Source: Prauserella flavalba (lineage in GTDB: Bacteria; Actinomycetota; Actinomycetes; Mycobacteriales; Pseudonocardiaceae). Taken from it: 64,000 nt of DNA. This document shows, piece by piece, positions 1 through 8,063 of this stretch. The stretch spans positions 992,001 through 1,056,000 of the forward strand of contig NZ_MASU01000005.1 of the NCBI RefSeq assembly GCF_003202235.1. The letters run 5' to 3'. The position numbers were made by a program, and so were the translations under genes. Positions within the stretch are counted from its first letter, which is position 1, and each line of letters begins with the position of its first letter. The notes under the pieces are model-generated. The model had not been told where the DNA came from. It searched no databases and saw nothing but the letters and a program-made list of their open reading frames with translations.

Positions 1-658
1 GGCTGAGCGGGTTGAGCCGGACCAGCGCGCCGACGTGCACCACACCGGATTCCAGCAGGCGCAGGACCCGCGCCCTGGTGGCTCCCGGCGAAAGGCCGCT
101 GACGCTCGCCAGCTCCGCGAACGACGCACGCCCGTCGGCCCGCAGGTGCGCGAGCAGCGCGTGGTCGGAGGCGTCGAGCTCGATCTCGCTCAGCGGCCCG
201 GGGCTTTCCAGCGGCCCCGGCGGGAAGTACGGGTCCTTCCAGATCCGCAGGTACGTGATCGCCTGCACGGCGCGTACCCCGGGCACCGCCTGCACGCGCG
301 CCAGGCCGTGCGCGAACGCCTCCATGTCCTCGGTACGCAGTTCGGCGGTGACCGCGAACCGGCCCGCCGTGGTGGTGACGAAGGAGATCTCGTCGAGCTC
401 GGCGATCTGCTCGGCGACCGGCGCCGCCGGCCCGTGGGTCTCCACGATCACGTGACCGAGCTGGTTGAGCCCGAACACGGCGGGATGGATGGCGCCGACC
501 AGGCGGATGCCGCCCTCCCCCAGCAGCCGCTGCACGCGCGCCTTGGTGGTCGACCTGGCGAGGCCGACCAGCCGCGCCAGCGTCTCGTAGGAGGCCCTGC
601 CGTCGCGGTGCAGCGCGCGCACGAGCTGCTCGTCGATCTCGTCCAGGTTCGCTCGCAC
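1..658 (-). CDS. Lrp/AsnC-family regulator, two-module form (3' end outside window)
   Basis: DNA-binding regulator of the feast/famine family, cytoplasmic. The chosen start is GTG at 658, giving MRANLDEIDEQLVRALHRDG. An N-terminal helix-turn-helix (about residues 4-60) is followed by an AsnC-type ligand domain (roughly 65-145) and then a second helix-turn-helix region near residues 160-215, beginning ELDASDHALLAHLRADGRAS. The tandem arrangement is typical of long actinobacterial Lrp proteins of 320-340 residues, so about a third is missing beyond the left edge. It is divergent from the peptide transporter at 832 and may control it. Effector unknown. Confidence 0.85.
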   Translation of the reverse strand, partial: MRANLDEIDEQLVRALHRDGRASYETLARLVGLARSTTKARVQRLLGEGGIRLVGAIHPAVFGLNQLGHVIVETHGPAAPVAEQIAELDEISFVTTTAGRFAVTAELRTEDMEAFAHGLARVQAVPGVRAVQAITYLRIWKDPYFPPGPLESPGPLSEIELDASDHALLAHLRADGRASFAELASVSGLSPGATRARVLRLLESGVVHVGALVRLNPLS

Positions 659-737
659 GCGGTCAACCTAACGCATGCCGCCTCGCTCGCCGAATAACGC
701 GCGCACTCTCATGTCGATCGCCGTAACAGCGACCACG

Positions 738-779
738 ACTATCGGAAGCCGTCGAATCGTCTCTTGATCGCCCGATAGT
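738..779. promoter_or_regulatory. Inverted repeat between the Lrp-like gene and the POT transporter
   Basis: ACTATCGG at 738-745 is matched by its reverse complement CCGATAGT at 772-779, with 26 bases between. It lies in the 173-base divergent intergenic region, just upstream of the transporter, where a promoter would sit. Lrp proteins often bind imperfect palindromes, so this is a candidate operator; the link is inference. Confidence 0.35.
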
Positions 780-831
780 GCAGATGTATCGTCTGCTGCC
801 AATCACGGGTCCGGGCGAAGGGTGCGGTGGG

Positions 832-2343
832 ATGGGCAGTACGGATACGGATCGCGCGTTCTTCGGCCAGCCCCGCGGCCTCGTGGGGCTGTTCTTCGCC
901 GAGGCGTGGGAGCGGTTCTCGTACTACGGCATGCGGGCGCTGCTGCTGTACTACATGACCGACCGGATGCTGGACGGCGGACTCGGGATCGACTCCGCCG
1001 ACGCCAGGTCCCTCATCGCGGTGTACGGCTCGGCGACCTACATGGCCGCGATCCTGGGAGGCTGGATCAGCGACCGGCTCCTCGGCGACCGGCGCGCGAC
1101 CCTGCTCGGCGGCGTCCTGATCATGTGCGGGCACATCTGCCTGGCGATCCCGGCCGGCGCTGGAGCCCTGTTCGCGTCGATGATCTTCATCGCGAGCGGC
1201 ACCGGGCTGCTGAAGCCGACGATCTCCTCATCCGTGGGCGACCTCTACGCGCGCGACGATCCGAGGCGCGACTCCGGTTTCAGCATCTACTACATGGGCA
1301 TCAGCGTGGGCGCCGTGGCCGCACCGCTCGTGGTCGGCACGGTCGGCCAGACGTACGACTACCACCTCGGGTTCGGGATCGCGGCCGTCGGCATGGCGCT
1401 CGGCCTGATCGTGTACGTCCGCACGCAGCGGCACCTGAGCCCGCTCAGCGACCGGCCGAAGAACCCGCTGCGGTTGCGGGAGGTCCCGCGTGGACGGCTG
1501 GCGGGCGTGCTCACGGGTATCGCCGCGCTCGTCGCGATCATCGTCGTGACCGTGGCGACGGGCACCCTCGACGCGGGCGGCATCGTCAACGTCATCAGCG
1601 TCGTCGCGATCGCCGTCCCCGCCGCGTACTTCACGGTCATGTTGCGCAGCCGCCGCACCACCACCGTCGAACGCGCGAGGGTCCGCGGCTACATCCCGAT
1701 GTTCGTCGCGGCGGTCGCCTTCTGGTGCATCCAGGAGCAGGGCGCGACGGTGATCGCCCAGTACGCCGACGAGAGCACCGACCTGAACGCGCTCGGGTTC
1801 CCCATCCCGGCGTCGTGGTTCCAGTCGGTCGGCTCACTGGTGCTGATCATCCTGACCCCGGTGTTCGCGGTGCTGTGGCTGCGCCTCGACCGGTCCGCCC
1901 GGCCCCCGTCGCCCGCCCACAAGTTCGCCGTGGGCCTCGCCATCGCCGGGCTGTCGTACCTGCTACTCGTGCTTCCCGCACTGGGCGGCGGGCAGTCCAA
2001 CCCGCTGTGGCTGGTCGCGAGCCTCGCGGTCGTCACGATCGGCGAGATGTGCCTGTCGCCGATCGGGCTCTCGGCGACGGCGCGGCTCGCGCCCGCCGCG
2101 TTCGCCACGCAGACGATGGGCCTGTGGTTGTCCTCCAACGCCGCGGGCCAGGGCATCGGCGCCCAGCTCGTCAAGTTCTACGACGCCGGCTCGGCGGCGG
2201 CCTACTTCGGCCTGCTCGGCGCCGGTGCGGTGGTGATCGCGCTGCTGCTGCTCGCCGTCACTCCCCTCATCCGCAAGCAGACCGAACGGAAAGCGCCGAG
2301 CGGTGACCGCGGCGCCGGGACCCTGAGTGGAGTTGAGCGATGA
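832..2343 (+). CDS. POT/PTR-family proton-coupled oligopeptide transporter
   Basis: Integral membrane symporter expected to import di- and tripeptides with protons. The start is placed at ATG 832 (503 residues) because the family N-terminus GLVGLFFAEAWERFSYYGMR follows at about residue 15; an upstream GTG at 778 would add 18 unsupported residues. The ExxERFxYYG signature is present, followed by about 12 hydrophobic segments and a second family signature near residue 110 (GTGLLKPTISSSVGDLY). The stop codon overlaps the next start by four bases (ATGA), so it is translationally coupled to an amidohydrolase, consistent with peptide uptake followed by hydrolysis. Confidence 0.9.
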   Translation: MGSTDTDRAFFGQPRGLVGLFFAEAWERFSYYGMRALLLYYMTDRMLDGGLGIDSADARSLIAVYGSATYMAAILGGWISDRLLGDRRATLLGGVLIMCGHICLAIPAGAGALFASMIFIASGTGLLKPTISSSVGDLYARDDPRRDSGFSIYYMGISVGAVAAPLVVGTVGQTYDYHLGFGIAAVGMALGLIVYVRTQRHLSPLSDRPKNPLRLREVPRGRLAGVLTGIAALVAIIVVTVATGTLDAGGIVNVISVVAIAVPAAYFTVMLRSRRTTTVERARVRGYIPMFVAAVAFWCIQEQGATVIAQYADESTDLNALGFPIPASWFQSVGSLVLIILTPVFAVLWLRLDRSARPPSPAHKFAVGLAIAGLSYLLLVLPALGGGQSNPLWLVASLAVVTIGEMCLSPIGLSATARLAPAAFATQTMGLWLSSNAAGQGIGAQLVKFYDAGSAAAYFGLLGAGAVVIALLLLAVTPLIRKQTERKAPSGDRGAGTLSGVER

Positions 2344-3554
2344 AGCGCACCGTCTTCCGCGGCGGCACCCTGTTCGACGCGGTGTCCCTGACCGCCGAAT
2401 CCGCCGACATCGCGGTGGAGAACGGCTGGATCGTCGACGTGGGCAGTGGACTGGACGGCGACGAGGAGGTGGACTGCACCGGCCGGGGCGTCCTTCCCGG
2501 ACTGATCGACTGCCACGTGCACCTGACGATGACCGGTTCGGACGTCGTCGAGAGCGCGCAGCAGCCGTTCTCGCTCCAGTTCTACGAGGGCGCGCGGAAC
2601 ATGGCGAAGACTCTCGCCGCGGGCGTCACCACGGTGCGGGACGCCGCGGGCGCGGACCTCGGCATGCGGGTGGCGCAGGAACGCGGGCTGATTCCCGGCC
2701 CACGGATGCAGATCTCGCTCAACATGCTCAGCCAGACCGGCGGGCACGGTGACCCGTGGTGGCCGTCGACCTGTGTCCTCGACCTGCTTCCACCGCACCC
2801 CGGCCGTCCGCCCGTGATCGTGGACGGCCCGGAGGAGATCCGCCGCAAGATCAGGGAACTGGTGCGCGCGGGTGCCGACGTCATCAAGGTCGCCACCAGC
2901 GGCGGCGTCGTGTCGAGCGGTGCGGGGCCGCGGATCCCGCACTTCCGCGACGACGAGATCAGCATGATGGTCACCGAGGCGGCGGCGGCCGGGCTGCACG
3001 TCATGGCGCACGCCCACGGCGAGGGCGCGAAGGCCGCCGTGCGCAACGGGGTCCGCTCGATCGAGCACGGCCACTTCCTCGACGACGAGACGCTCGCGAT
3101 GATGGCCGAGCGCGGCACGTGGCTCGTGCCGACGCTCAGCGCCGGAGTGGGCCTGCGGCAGGCGATCGAGTCCGGTGTCCCCTACCCCGAGCACATCGTC
3201 GAGAAGATCCAGGCACCGAGCGAGAGCAGCGTCCGGCGTGCCGTCGACGCCGGGGTGCGGATCGCGATGGGCACCGACGCTCCCCTGTACCCACACGGCG
3301 AGAACCTCCTCGAGCTGGAGCTCCTCGTCGAGCACGGCCTCTCCCCGGCCGACGCACTGCACGCCGCGACGCTGTCCGCCGCCGAGCTGATGGGGCTCGA
3401 AGCCACGCTCGGTTCCCTGACCCCCGGCAAGCGGGCCGACCTGGTGGTCGTGGACGGCGACCCACTCGACGTGCACGACCTCGGCAAGCGCGTCCTGGCC
3501 GTCTACCAGGACGGGCGGGCCGTGCACGTCGCCGACCGCGATCCGGTCAGCTGA
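2340..3554 (+). CDS. Metal-dependent amidohydrolase, Xaa-Pro dipeptidase/imidazolonepropionase-like
   Basis: A 404-residue cytoplasmic amidohydrolase-superfamily enzyme. Visible metal-site elements are HxH in GLIDCHVHL (about residues 56-64), a lysine in DVIKVATSGG (about 182), histidines in HVMAHAHGEGA and SIEHGHFLDD (about 221-245) and the aspartate of GTDAPLYPHG (about 312). The C-terminal LTPGKRADLVVVDGDPL is the family's beta-sandwich closure. Homologues cleave dipeptides such as Xaa-Pro or act on N-acyl and cyclic amides. Coupling to a peptide transporter favours a dipeptidase role. Its 3' end overlaps the convergent amidase by 8 bases. Confidence 0.85.
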   Translation: MKRTVFRGGTLFDAVSLTAESADIAVENGWIVDVGSGLDGDEEVDCTGRGVLPGLIDCHVHLTMTGSDVVESAQQPFSLQFYEGARNMAKTLAAGVTTVRDAAGADLGMRVAQERGLIPGPRMQISLNMLSQTGGHGDPWWPSTCVLDLLPPHPGRPPVIVDGPEEIRRKIRELVRAGADVIKVATSGGVVSSGAGPRIPHFRDDEISMMVTEAAAAGLHVMAHAHGEGAKAAVRNGVRSIEHGHFLDDETLAMMAERGTWLVPTLSAGVGLRQAIESGVPYPEHIVEKIQAPSESSVRRAVDAGVRIAMGTDAPLYPHGENLLELELLVEHGLSPADALHAATLSAAELMGLEATLGSLTPGKRADLVVVDGDPLDVHDLGKRVLAVYQDGRAVHVADRDPVS

Positions 3555-4962
3555 GCGCGGGAGCGCGCCTGCCGTACCCGGTGGCCTGCTCGAACGCGTA
3601 CCCCACCTGGAGCACGAAGAAGTCCGCCCTCGGCGGGCCGACGATCTGCAGCCCCACGGGCAGCCCGCCGTCGGTGAACCCGCCGGGCACGGACAGCGCC
3701 GGATTGCCCACTGTGGACACGAAGTAGCACGAGCGCATCCAGCCGAGGTAGTCCTCCTGCGGGACGCCGTCGACCGACGCCGGGTATTCCTGCCCGGCGT
3801 CGAAGGGCAGCACCTGGCACACGGGCAGCAGGAGCACGTCGTACCGGGTGAAGAACTCCCGCACCCGGTGGTACAGCTGGGTCCGCAGCGCCTCGGCGCG
3901 GCCGAGGTCCGGGCCGGTCAGCGCCCTGCCCTGCTCGACGTTGCGCCGCAGGGCGGGCTTGACGGAATCCGGCTCGCGGTCGACGAGCTCGCCGAAGGAC
4001 TGCTCGAACTGCCACGCCCGCAGCGTGCGGAACACCTCGTCGGCGCCGGTGAAGTCCGGGCAGTCCCGTTCGACGACGCAGCCCAGCCGCTCGAACAGCT
4101 TCACCTGCGGTGTCAGCACCTCCAGCACGCCGCGCTCCACCGGCACGGCGCCGCCGAGGTCCGGCGACCACGCCACGCGCAACCCGGTGAGGTCGCGTTC
4201 CAGCGGCCGCCGGAACGTCTCGCCGGGGTCGGTCAGCGCGATGGGACTGCGGTCGTCAGGGCCCGCGAGCACCGACAGGGTCAGCGCCGTGTCGGCCACC
4301 GTGCGCGCCATCGGCCCCTGCACGCCGAGGCGCGCGAAGCCCAGCGCGGACGGGTAGCCGGGCACCCGTCCCGGCGAGGGGCGCAGGCCGACGACGTTGC
4401 AGAACGACGCCGGGTTGCGCAGCGAGCCGCCCATGTCGCTGCCGTCGGCGATGGGCTGGAAGCCCGCGGCCAGCGCGGCCGCGGCCCCGCCGCTGCTGCC
4501 ACCGGCGCTGCGCGTGAGGTCGTAGGGGTTGCGCGTGGTGCCGAAGACGGGGTTGAACGTGTGCGAGCCCGCGCCGAACTCCGGGGTGTTGGTCTTGCCG
4601 ATGGTGATGGCACCCGCGGCTCGCAGCCGTTCGACCACGAGGTCGTCCTCGTCCGGCACGAAGCCGGCCAGTGCTGGCGAGCCGAACGTGGTGCGGATGC
4701 CCTTGGTCAGGTGCAGGTCCTTGTGCGCGACGGGCAGCCCGTGCAGCGGGCCCGGCTCCTCGCCCGCGGCGAGCCGGTCGTCGGCGGCCTTCGCGTCGGC
4801 CAGCGCCCGCTCCGGCACGAGCGTCGCGATCGCGTTGACCCGCGGGTTGTGCCGGTCGATGCGGTCGAGGTGGGCCCGCATGAGTTCCACGGCACTGAGC
4901 TCGCGCCGCCGCAGGGCCGACAGCTGCTCCACGGCGCTGAGCCGGCAGAGGTCGTCGTTCAC
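3547..4962 (-). CDS. Amidase-signature family hydrolase (AmiE/GatA-like)
   Basis: A 471-residue serine amidase with the Ser-cisSer-Lys triad: the lysine lies in PVAHKDLHLTKG, and the glycine/serine-rich stretch TRSAGGSSGGAAAALAAG and GSDMGGSLRNPASFC carry the serines. The start is GTG 4962, five bases after a strong GGGAGGA; an ATG 51 bases upstream lacks such a site. The family hydrolyses aryl and alkyl amides. GatA function is unlikely because no gatB or gatC is adjacent. The gene stands alone, convergent with the amidohydrolase. Confidence 0.88.
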   Translation of the reverse strand: MNDDLCRLSAVEQLSALRRRELSAVELMRAHLDRIDRHNPRVNAIATLVPERALADAKAADDRLAAGEEPGPLHGLPVAHKDLHLTKGIRTTFGSPALAGFVPDEDDLVVERLRAAGAITIGKTNTPEFGAGSHTFNPVFGTTRNPYDLTRSAGGSSGGAAAALAAGFQPIADGSDMGGSLRNPASFCNVVGLRPSPGRVPGYPSALGFARLGVQGPMARTVADTALTLSVLAGPDDRSPIALTDPGETFRRPLERDLTGLRVAWSPDLGGAVPVERGVLEVLTPQVKLFERLGCVVERDCPDFTGADEVFRTLRAWQFEQSFGELVDREPDSVKPALRRNVEQGRALTGPDLGRAEALRTQLYHRVREFFTRYDVLLLPVCQVLPFDAGQEYPASVDGVPQEDYLGWMRSCYFVSTVGNPALSVPGGFTDGGLPVGLQIVGPPRADFFVLQVGYAFEQATGYGRRAPALS

Positions 4963-5025
4963 CGAGTCCTCCCAGGTTCGATCACGACCAAGGGTGGGCG
5001 CCGAGGTGTTCACGGGGCAAGGGGG

Positions 5026-5445
5026 TCAGCCGTGGTGGTGTTCGTGCCTGCGCCGGTAGACGAGCCAGGCCATCGCCACGAACATCACGGCGTGCCCGAT
5101 GCCCATCAGCGCGCCGCCGGAGATGAGCCCGGCCCAGTACGGCACGAGCAGCACCACGAACGGTAAGTACATCGCCGCGGTCATCTCGGCCACGGCCGGG
5201 AGGCTGTGCCGGCGCACGAGCATCCAGGCCGCCATCGCGACGGCCATCTCCGTGGCCATGATCATCGCCCGCACGTCGGTGTACTCGAACACGCCCGACC
5301 AGCCCGCCGCACCGAAGGCCCAGCGCACCAGCGGTCCGAGGATCGCCATGCCCAGGCCCATCGCGGCCGACATCTCGAGGTAGTGCAGCACCGCCCTGCG
5401 GGTGACCGAGCGGGAACGCGGGCTGCGGACGGCGGTGGTTGTCAT
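5026..5445 (-). CDS. Small four-helix integral membrane protein, unknown function
   Basis: A 139-residue protein with about four hydrophobic helices (roughly 22-45, 55-75, 85-106, 110-130) and a basic, histidine-rich C-terminus RRRHEHHHG. Methionine-rich membrane stretches resemble actinobacterial proteins sometimes mislabelled as FliP; there are no other flagellar genes here, so that label is not supported. A GGGAGG site precedes the ATG. Paired repeats lie just upstream (5463-5499). Function unknown; the His-rich tail might bind metal. Confidence 0.7.
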   Translation of the reverse strand: MTTTAVRSPRSRSVTRRAVLHYLEMSAAMGLGMAILGPLVRWAFGAAGWSGVFEYTDVRAMIMATEMAVAMAAWMLVRRHSLPAVAEMTAAMYLPFVVLLVPYWAGLISGGALMGIGHAVMFVAMAWLVYRRRHEHHHG

Positions 5446-5462
5446 GGCGACCTCCCAGATCG

Positions 5463-5499
5463 GATAGCTTCACTATCTATAGCGGCAAGCTACACTATC
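5463..5499 (-). promoter_or_regulatory. Direct repeats upstream of the membrane-protein gene
   Basis: On the minus strand GATAGTGTAGCT (5499-5488) and GATAGTGAAGCT (5477-5466) are direct repeats 22 bases apart, differing at one position. The proximal copy is also an inverted repeat, GATAG-N5-CTATC (5463-5477). Two turns of helix between copies suggests a regulator binding side by side about 20-55 bases before the start codon. No cognate regulator is identified. Confidence 0.4.
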
Positions 5500-5611
5500 C
5501 ATATCGGTGCGTCCACGGCGTCACGAACCTTTTCTCCGCCACGATGTCGAGAAGGGGCCGCCGGCTTCGACCAGGCGGTGAACCGCACGCCACCCCGACG
5601 AGGAGGCCGAC

Positions 5612-5902
5612 ATGACCGGCAAGCACCAGGGCCCGCTGGACAAGGAGTTCACCGCGACCCTGCGCACAAGCCCCAGCAAGGGCGGCTGGACCTACGTGGT
5701 CATGCCCGGCTCCGCCGAGTACTTCGGCACCCGCGGGCTCGTCAAGGTCCGCGGAACGATCGACGGCCACCCGTTCCGCGCGTCGTTCATGGCGCTCGGC
5801 GACGGCACCCACAAGCTGCCCGTGAAGACCGACGTCCGCCGCGCCATCGGCAAGAGCGAGGGCGACACCGTGCACGTCCGGCTGCGCGAGCGCCTCGGCT
5901 GA
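5612..5902 (+). CDS. DUF1905 domain protein
   Basis: A 96-residue beta-rich protein matching the DUF1905 family by its opening [21 protein letters not shown] and by [21 protein letters not shown]. The ATG follows a GAGGAG site. Some family members are fused to a YdeI/OmpD-associated domain; this one is the stand-alone form. Function unknown. Confidence 0.8.
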   Translation: MTGKHQGPLDKEFTATLRTSPSKGGWTYVVMPGSAEYFGTRGLVKVRGTIDGHPFRASFMALGDGTHKLPVKTDVRRAIGKSEGDTVHVRLRERLG

Positions 5903-6083
5903 CCGGGCGCGACGCCTGCACACCGCCCGCCCGGCGACGGTGAGCCCGACGTGATCCGATGGCACCGGCGCCGTCACAAGCCGGACACATTCGGCACCGA
6001 GACTCACCCGGGTCAGTCCTGATCTGGGACACCGGGCGGGCGCTGGGCGCCGCCGGTGCGCCCGCGGCACAAGGAGCGGCGTC

Positions 6084-6935
6084 ATGTCCTACGTGAACCC
6101 GTCGGAGTTCGTCGGGAAGATGATCGATGCGGGTGAGTCGAAGGCGTTCATGTCCACGCGCGACACCGTGATCCGGGCGTTCATGGCCGGCGCGATCCTC
6201 GCGCTGGCCGCGGCGTTCGCCGTCACGGTGACCGTGCAGACCGGCAACGCGCTCGTCGGCGCACTGCTCTTCCCCGTCGGGTTCTGCCTGCTCTACCTCC
6301 TCGGCTTCGACCTGCTCACCGGCGTGTTCACCCTGGTGCCGCTCGCGTGGCTCGACAAGCGGCCCGGCGTGGGCCTGCGCGCGGTGCTGCGCAACTGGGG
6401 CCTGGTGTTCCTCGGCAACTTCGCCGGTGCCCTCACCGTCGCGCTGATGATGGCTGTGGTGCTGACCTTCGGCTTCTCCATGGACCCGAACGAGATCGGC
6501 CAGCGCCTCGGCGAGATCGGCTCGGATCGCACGGTGGGCTACGCCGAGCACGGTGCGGCCGGGATGCTCACCCTGTTCATCCGCGGCGTGCTGTGCAACT
6601 GGATGGTCTCGACCGGTGTCGTCGCGGCGATGATGTCGACATCGGTGTCCGGCAAGGTGATCGCGATGTGGATGCCGATCCTGGTGTTCTTCTACATGGG
6701 CTTCGAGCACTCGGTGGTCAACATGTTCCTGTTCCCGAGCGGGCTGATGCTCGGTGGTGACTTCTCCATCGGCGACTACCTGCTGTGGAACGAGATCCCC
6801 ACCGTCGTCGGCAACCTCGTCGGCGGGCTCACGTTCGTGGGGCTCACGCTCTACGCCACCCACGCCCGCACCGGGATGTCCCGGCGCCGCCCCGTCGAGG
6901 ACGACTTCGACATCCCCGCCAAGGTCAACGCCTGA
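6084..6935 (+). CDS. Formate/nitrite transporter (FNT) family channel
   Basis: A 283-residue inner-membrane protein with six predicted helices. The FNT signature is visible: VNPSEFVGKMIDAG at the N-terminus, GFDLLTGVFTLVP around residue 74 and the second-half motif FEHSVVNMFLFPSG near residue 213. FNT pentamers conduct formate, nitrite, hydrosulfide or small monocarboxylates. An AAGGAG site sits 8 bases before ATG. No formate dehydrogenase or nitrite reductase is adjacent, so the substrate is open. The gene ends before a strong bidirectional hairpin. Confidence 0.9.
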   Translation: MSYVNPSEFVGKMIDAGESKAFMSTRDTVIRAFMAGAILALAAAFAVTVTVQTGNALVGALLFPVGFCLLYLLGFDLLTGVFTLVPLAWLDKRPGVGLRAVLRNWGLVFLGNFAGALTVALMMAVVLTFGFSMDPNEIGQRLGEIGSDRTVGYAEHGAAGMLTLFIRGVLCNWMVSTGVVAAMMSTSVSGKVIAMWMPILVFFYMGFEHSVVNMFLFPSGLMLGGDFSIGDYLLWNEIPTVVGNLVGGLTFVGLTLYATHARTGMSRRRPVEDDFDIPAKVNA

Positions 6936-6945
6936 GCCGTCCCCG

Positions 6946-6998
6946 GCAGTGAAGGCCACCTTGCCTGCGTTGAACGCAGTGAAGGTGGCCTTCACTGC
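6946..6998. terminator. 17-bp inverted repeat, bidirectional terminator-like
   Basis: GCAGTGAAGGCCACCTT (6946-6962) pairs perfectly with its reverse complement at 6982-6998. The 19-base loop contains a second small stem, CTGCG-N5-CGCAG. It lies between the convergent FNT and M14 genes. There is no U-tract, as is usual for actinobacterial hairpins. Confidence 0.7.
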
Positions 6999-7017
6999 AC
7001 GGTGCGGGGGCCGTGGG

Positions 7018-8028
7018 TCAGTCGGCGCTGTCCACGAGGAGAGCGCCCGCGGCCCGTGGCAACGGCTCCCCGCGCGGCGGGATCCGCTCCGCCGCACCGG
7101 GATCGACCGTGCCGAGCGAGCCGTCGGCGGCGCCGCGCGCGATCGCCCGCATCGAGCTGAGCGCCGAGGCGATCTGCGCCTGCTCGTGCTCGGCGCCCAG
7201 GTCGCTCAGCTCGATGAGCACACTCCCCTTGCCGAGCAGCCCGTAGGCGTTGCGGGCGATGCCCTGGTAGTCACCGCCGGGATACTGCGTGACGTTGCCG
7301 CCGGCCTCGGTCATCGCCCGGTGCGCCACCACCGAGATCTGCTTGGCCAGCGCGACGTCCGCGGGAGCGACGCCGGGGTGGGTCGGCCACATCAGCGACG
7401 CGGTGATCTCCCTGCCCTCGTGGTCGACGTAACGGCCCTGCATGTGGTAGTCGACCACGATGTCCGGGTCGAAGCCCGCGTGGTGGGCCTGGATCAGCCC
7501 GGCCTCGGTGGCGGGGTTGTCCTCGGGTGCGACAGCCGGATCGTGGTACCGGTTGATGTCGTAGCCCTTGCCTGCCTCGCCGTACTCCGGCTGGGCGTCC
7601 GGATCGTAGTTGTAGCGCCAGTTCTGCTCGTGCCCGTCCGGGTTGGCCCGCACGATGATGTCCACCGTGACCTGCGAACGCAGCCAGCGCTGGTACTTGC
7701 TGTGGCCGGCCCCGGTCTCACGCAGGAACTCCAGTGCCGCCGGGGTGCCGAGCGGCTCGTCGCCGTGCTGCTGGGTGATGTAGAGGATGCGCAGCGGCCC
7801 ATGTCCGACCCGGGCGCTCCACACCGGCCTGCCCTGGTTGGACTTGCCGATCTCGGACACGTCGACCGCACCCCGGCTCCGCCATTCCAGCGCGTGCAGC
7901 GCCCAGGCCAGTTCGGCGGTGCTGGGCCGGGGATCGACCGGCCGGTCGCGCGGGGTGGCCTGTGCCGGTGAGACGAAACCGAGTACGGCGACGGCGGCGA
8001 GCAGTCCCGTGAGCGTCGATCTGATCAT
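7018..8028 (-). CDS. Secreted M14-family zinc carboxypeptidase
   Basis: A 336-residue exported metallopeptidase. Starting at ATG 8028 gives a Sec signal peptide (MIRSTLTGLLAAVAVLGF, cleavage likely after AQA near residue 24). Zinc ligands are visible as H88 and E91 in QQHGDEP and H195 in DYHMQG; substrate-binding RANPDG (about 128-132) and the catalytic glutamate in IELSDLG complete the M14 pattern. It would release C-terminal residues from peptides outside the membrane. It fits with the nearby peptide transporter, but is a separate unit. Confidence 0.88.
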   Translation of the reverse strand: MIRSTLTGLLAAVAVLGFVSPAQATPRDRPVDPRPSTAELAWALHALEWRSRGAVDVSEIGKSNQGRPVWSARVGHGPLRILYITQQHGDEPLGTPAALEFLRETGAGHSKYQRWLRSQVTVDIIVRANPDGHEQNWRYNYDPDAQPEYGEAGKGYDINRYHDPAVAPEDNPATEAGLIQAHHAGFDPDIVVDYHMQGRYVDHEGREITASLMWPTHPGVAPADVALAKQISVVAHRAMTEAGGNVTQYPGGDYQGIARNAYGLLGKGSVLIELSDLGAEHEQAQIASALSSMRAIARGAADGSLGTVDPGAAERIPPRGEPLPRAAGALLVDSAD

Positions 8029-8063
8029 GACCAGCCAGTCTGCCGCCCGGAACTGCGGGCCCG

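Noticed and set aside
5026-5445. Flagellar FliP
   Set aside because: Length and helix pattern differ from genuine FliP, and no flagellar gene is nearby.
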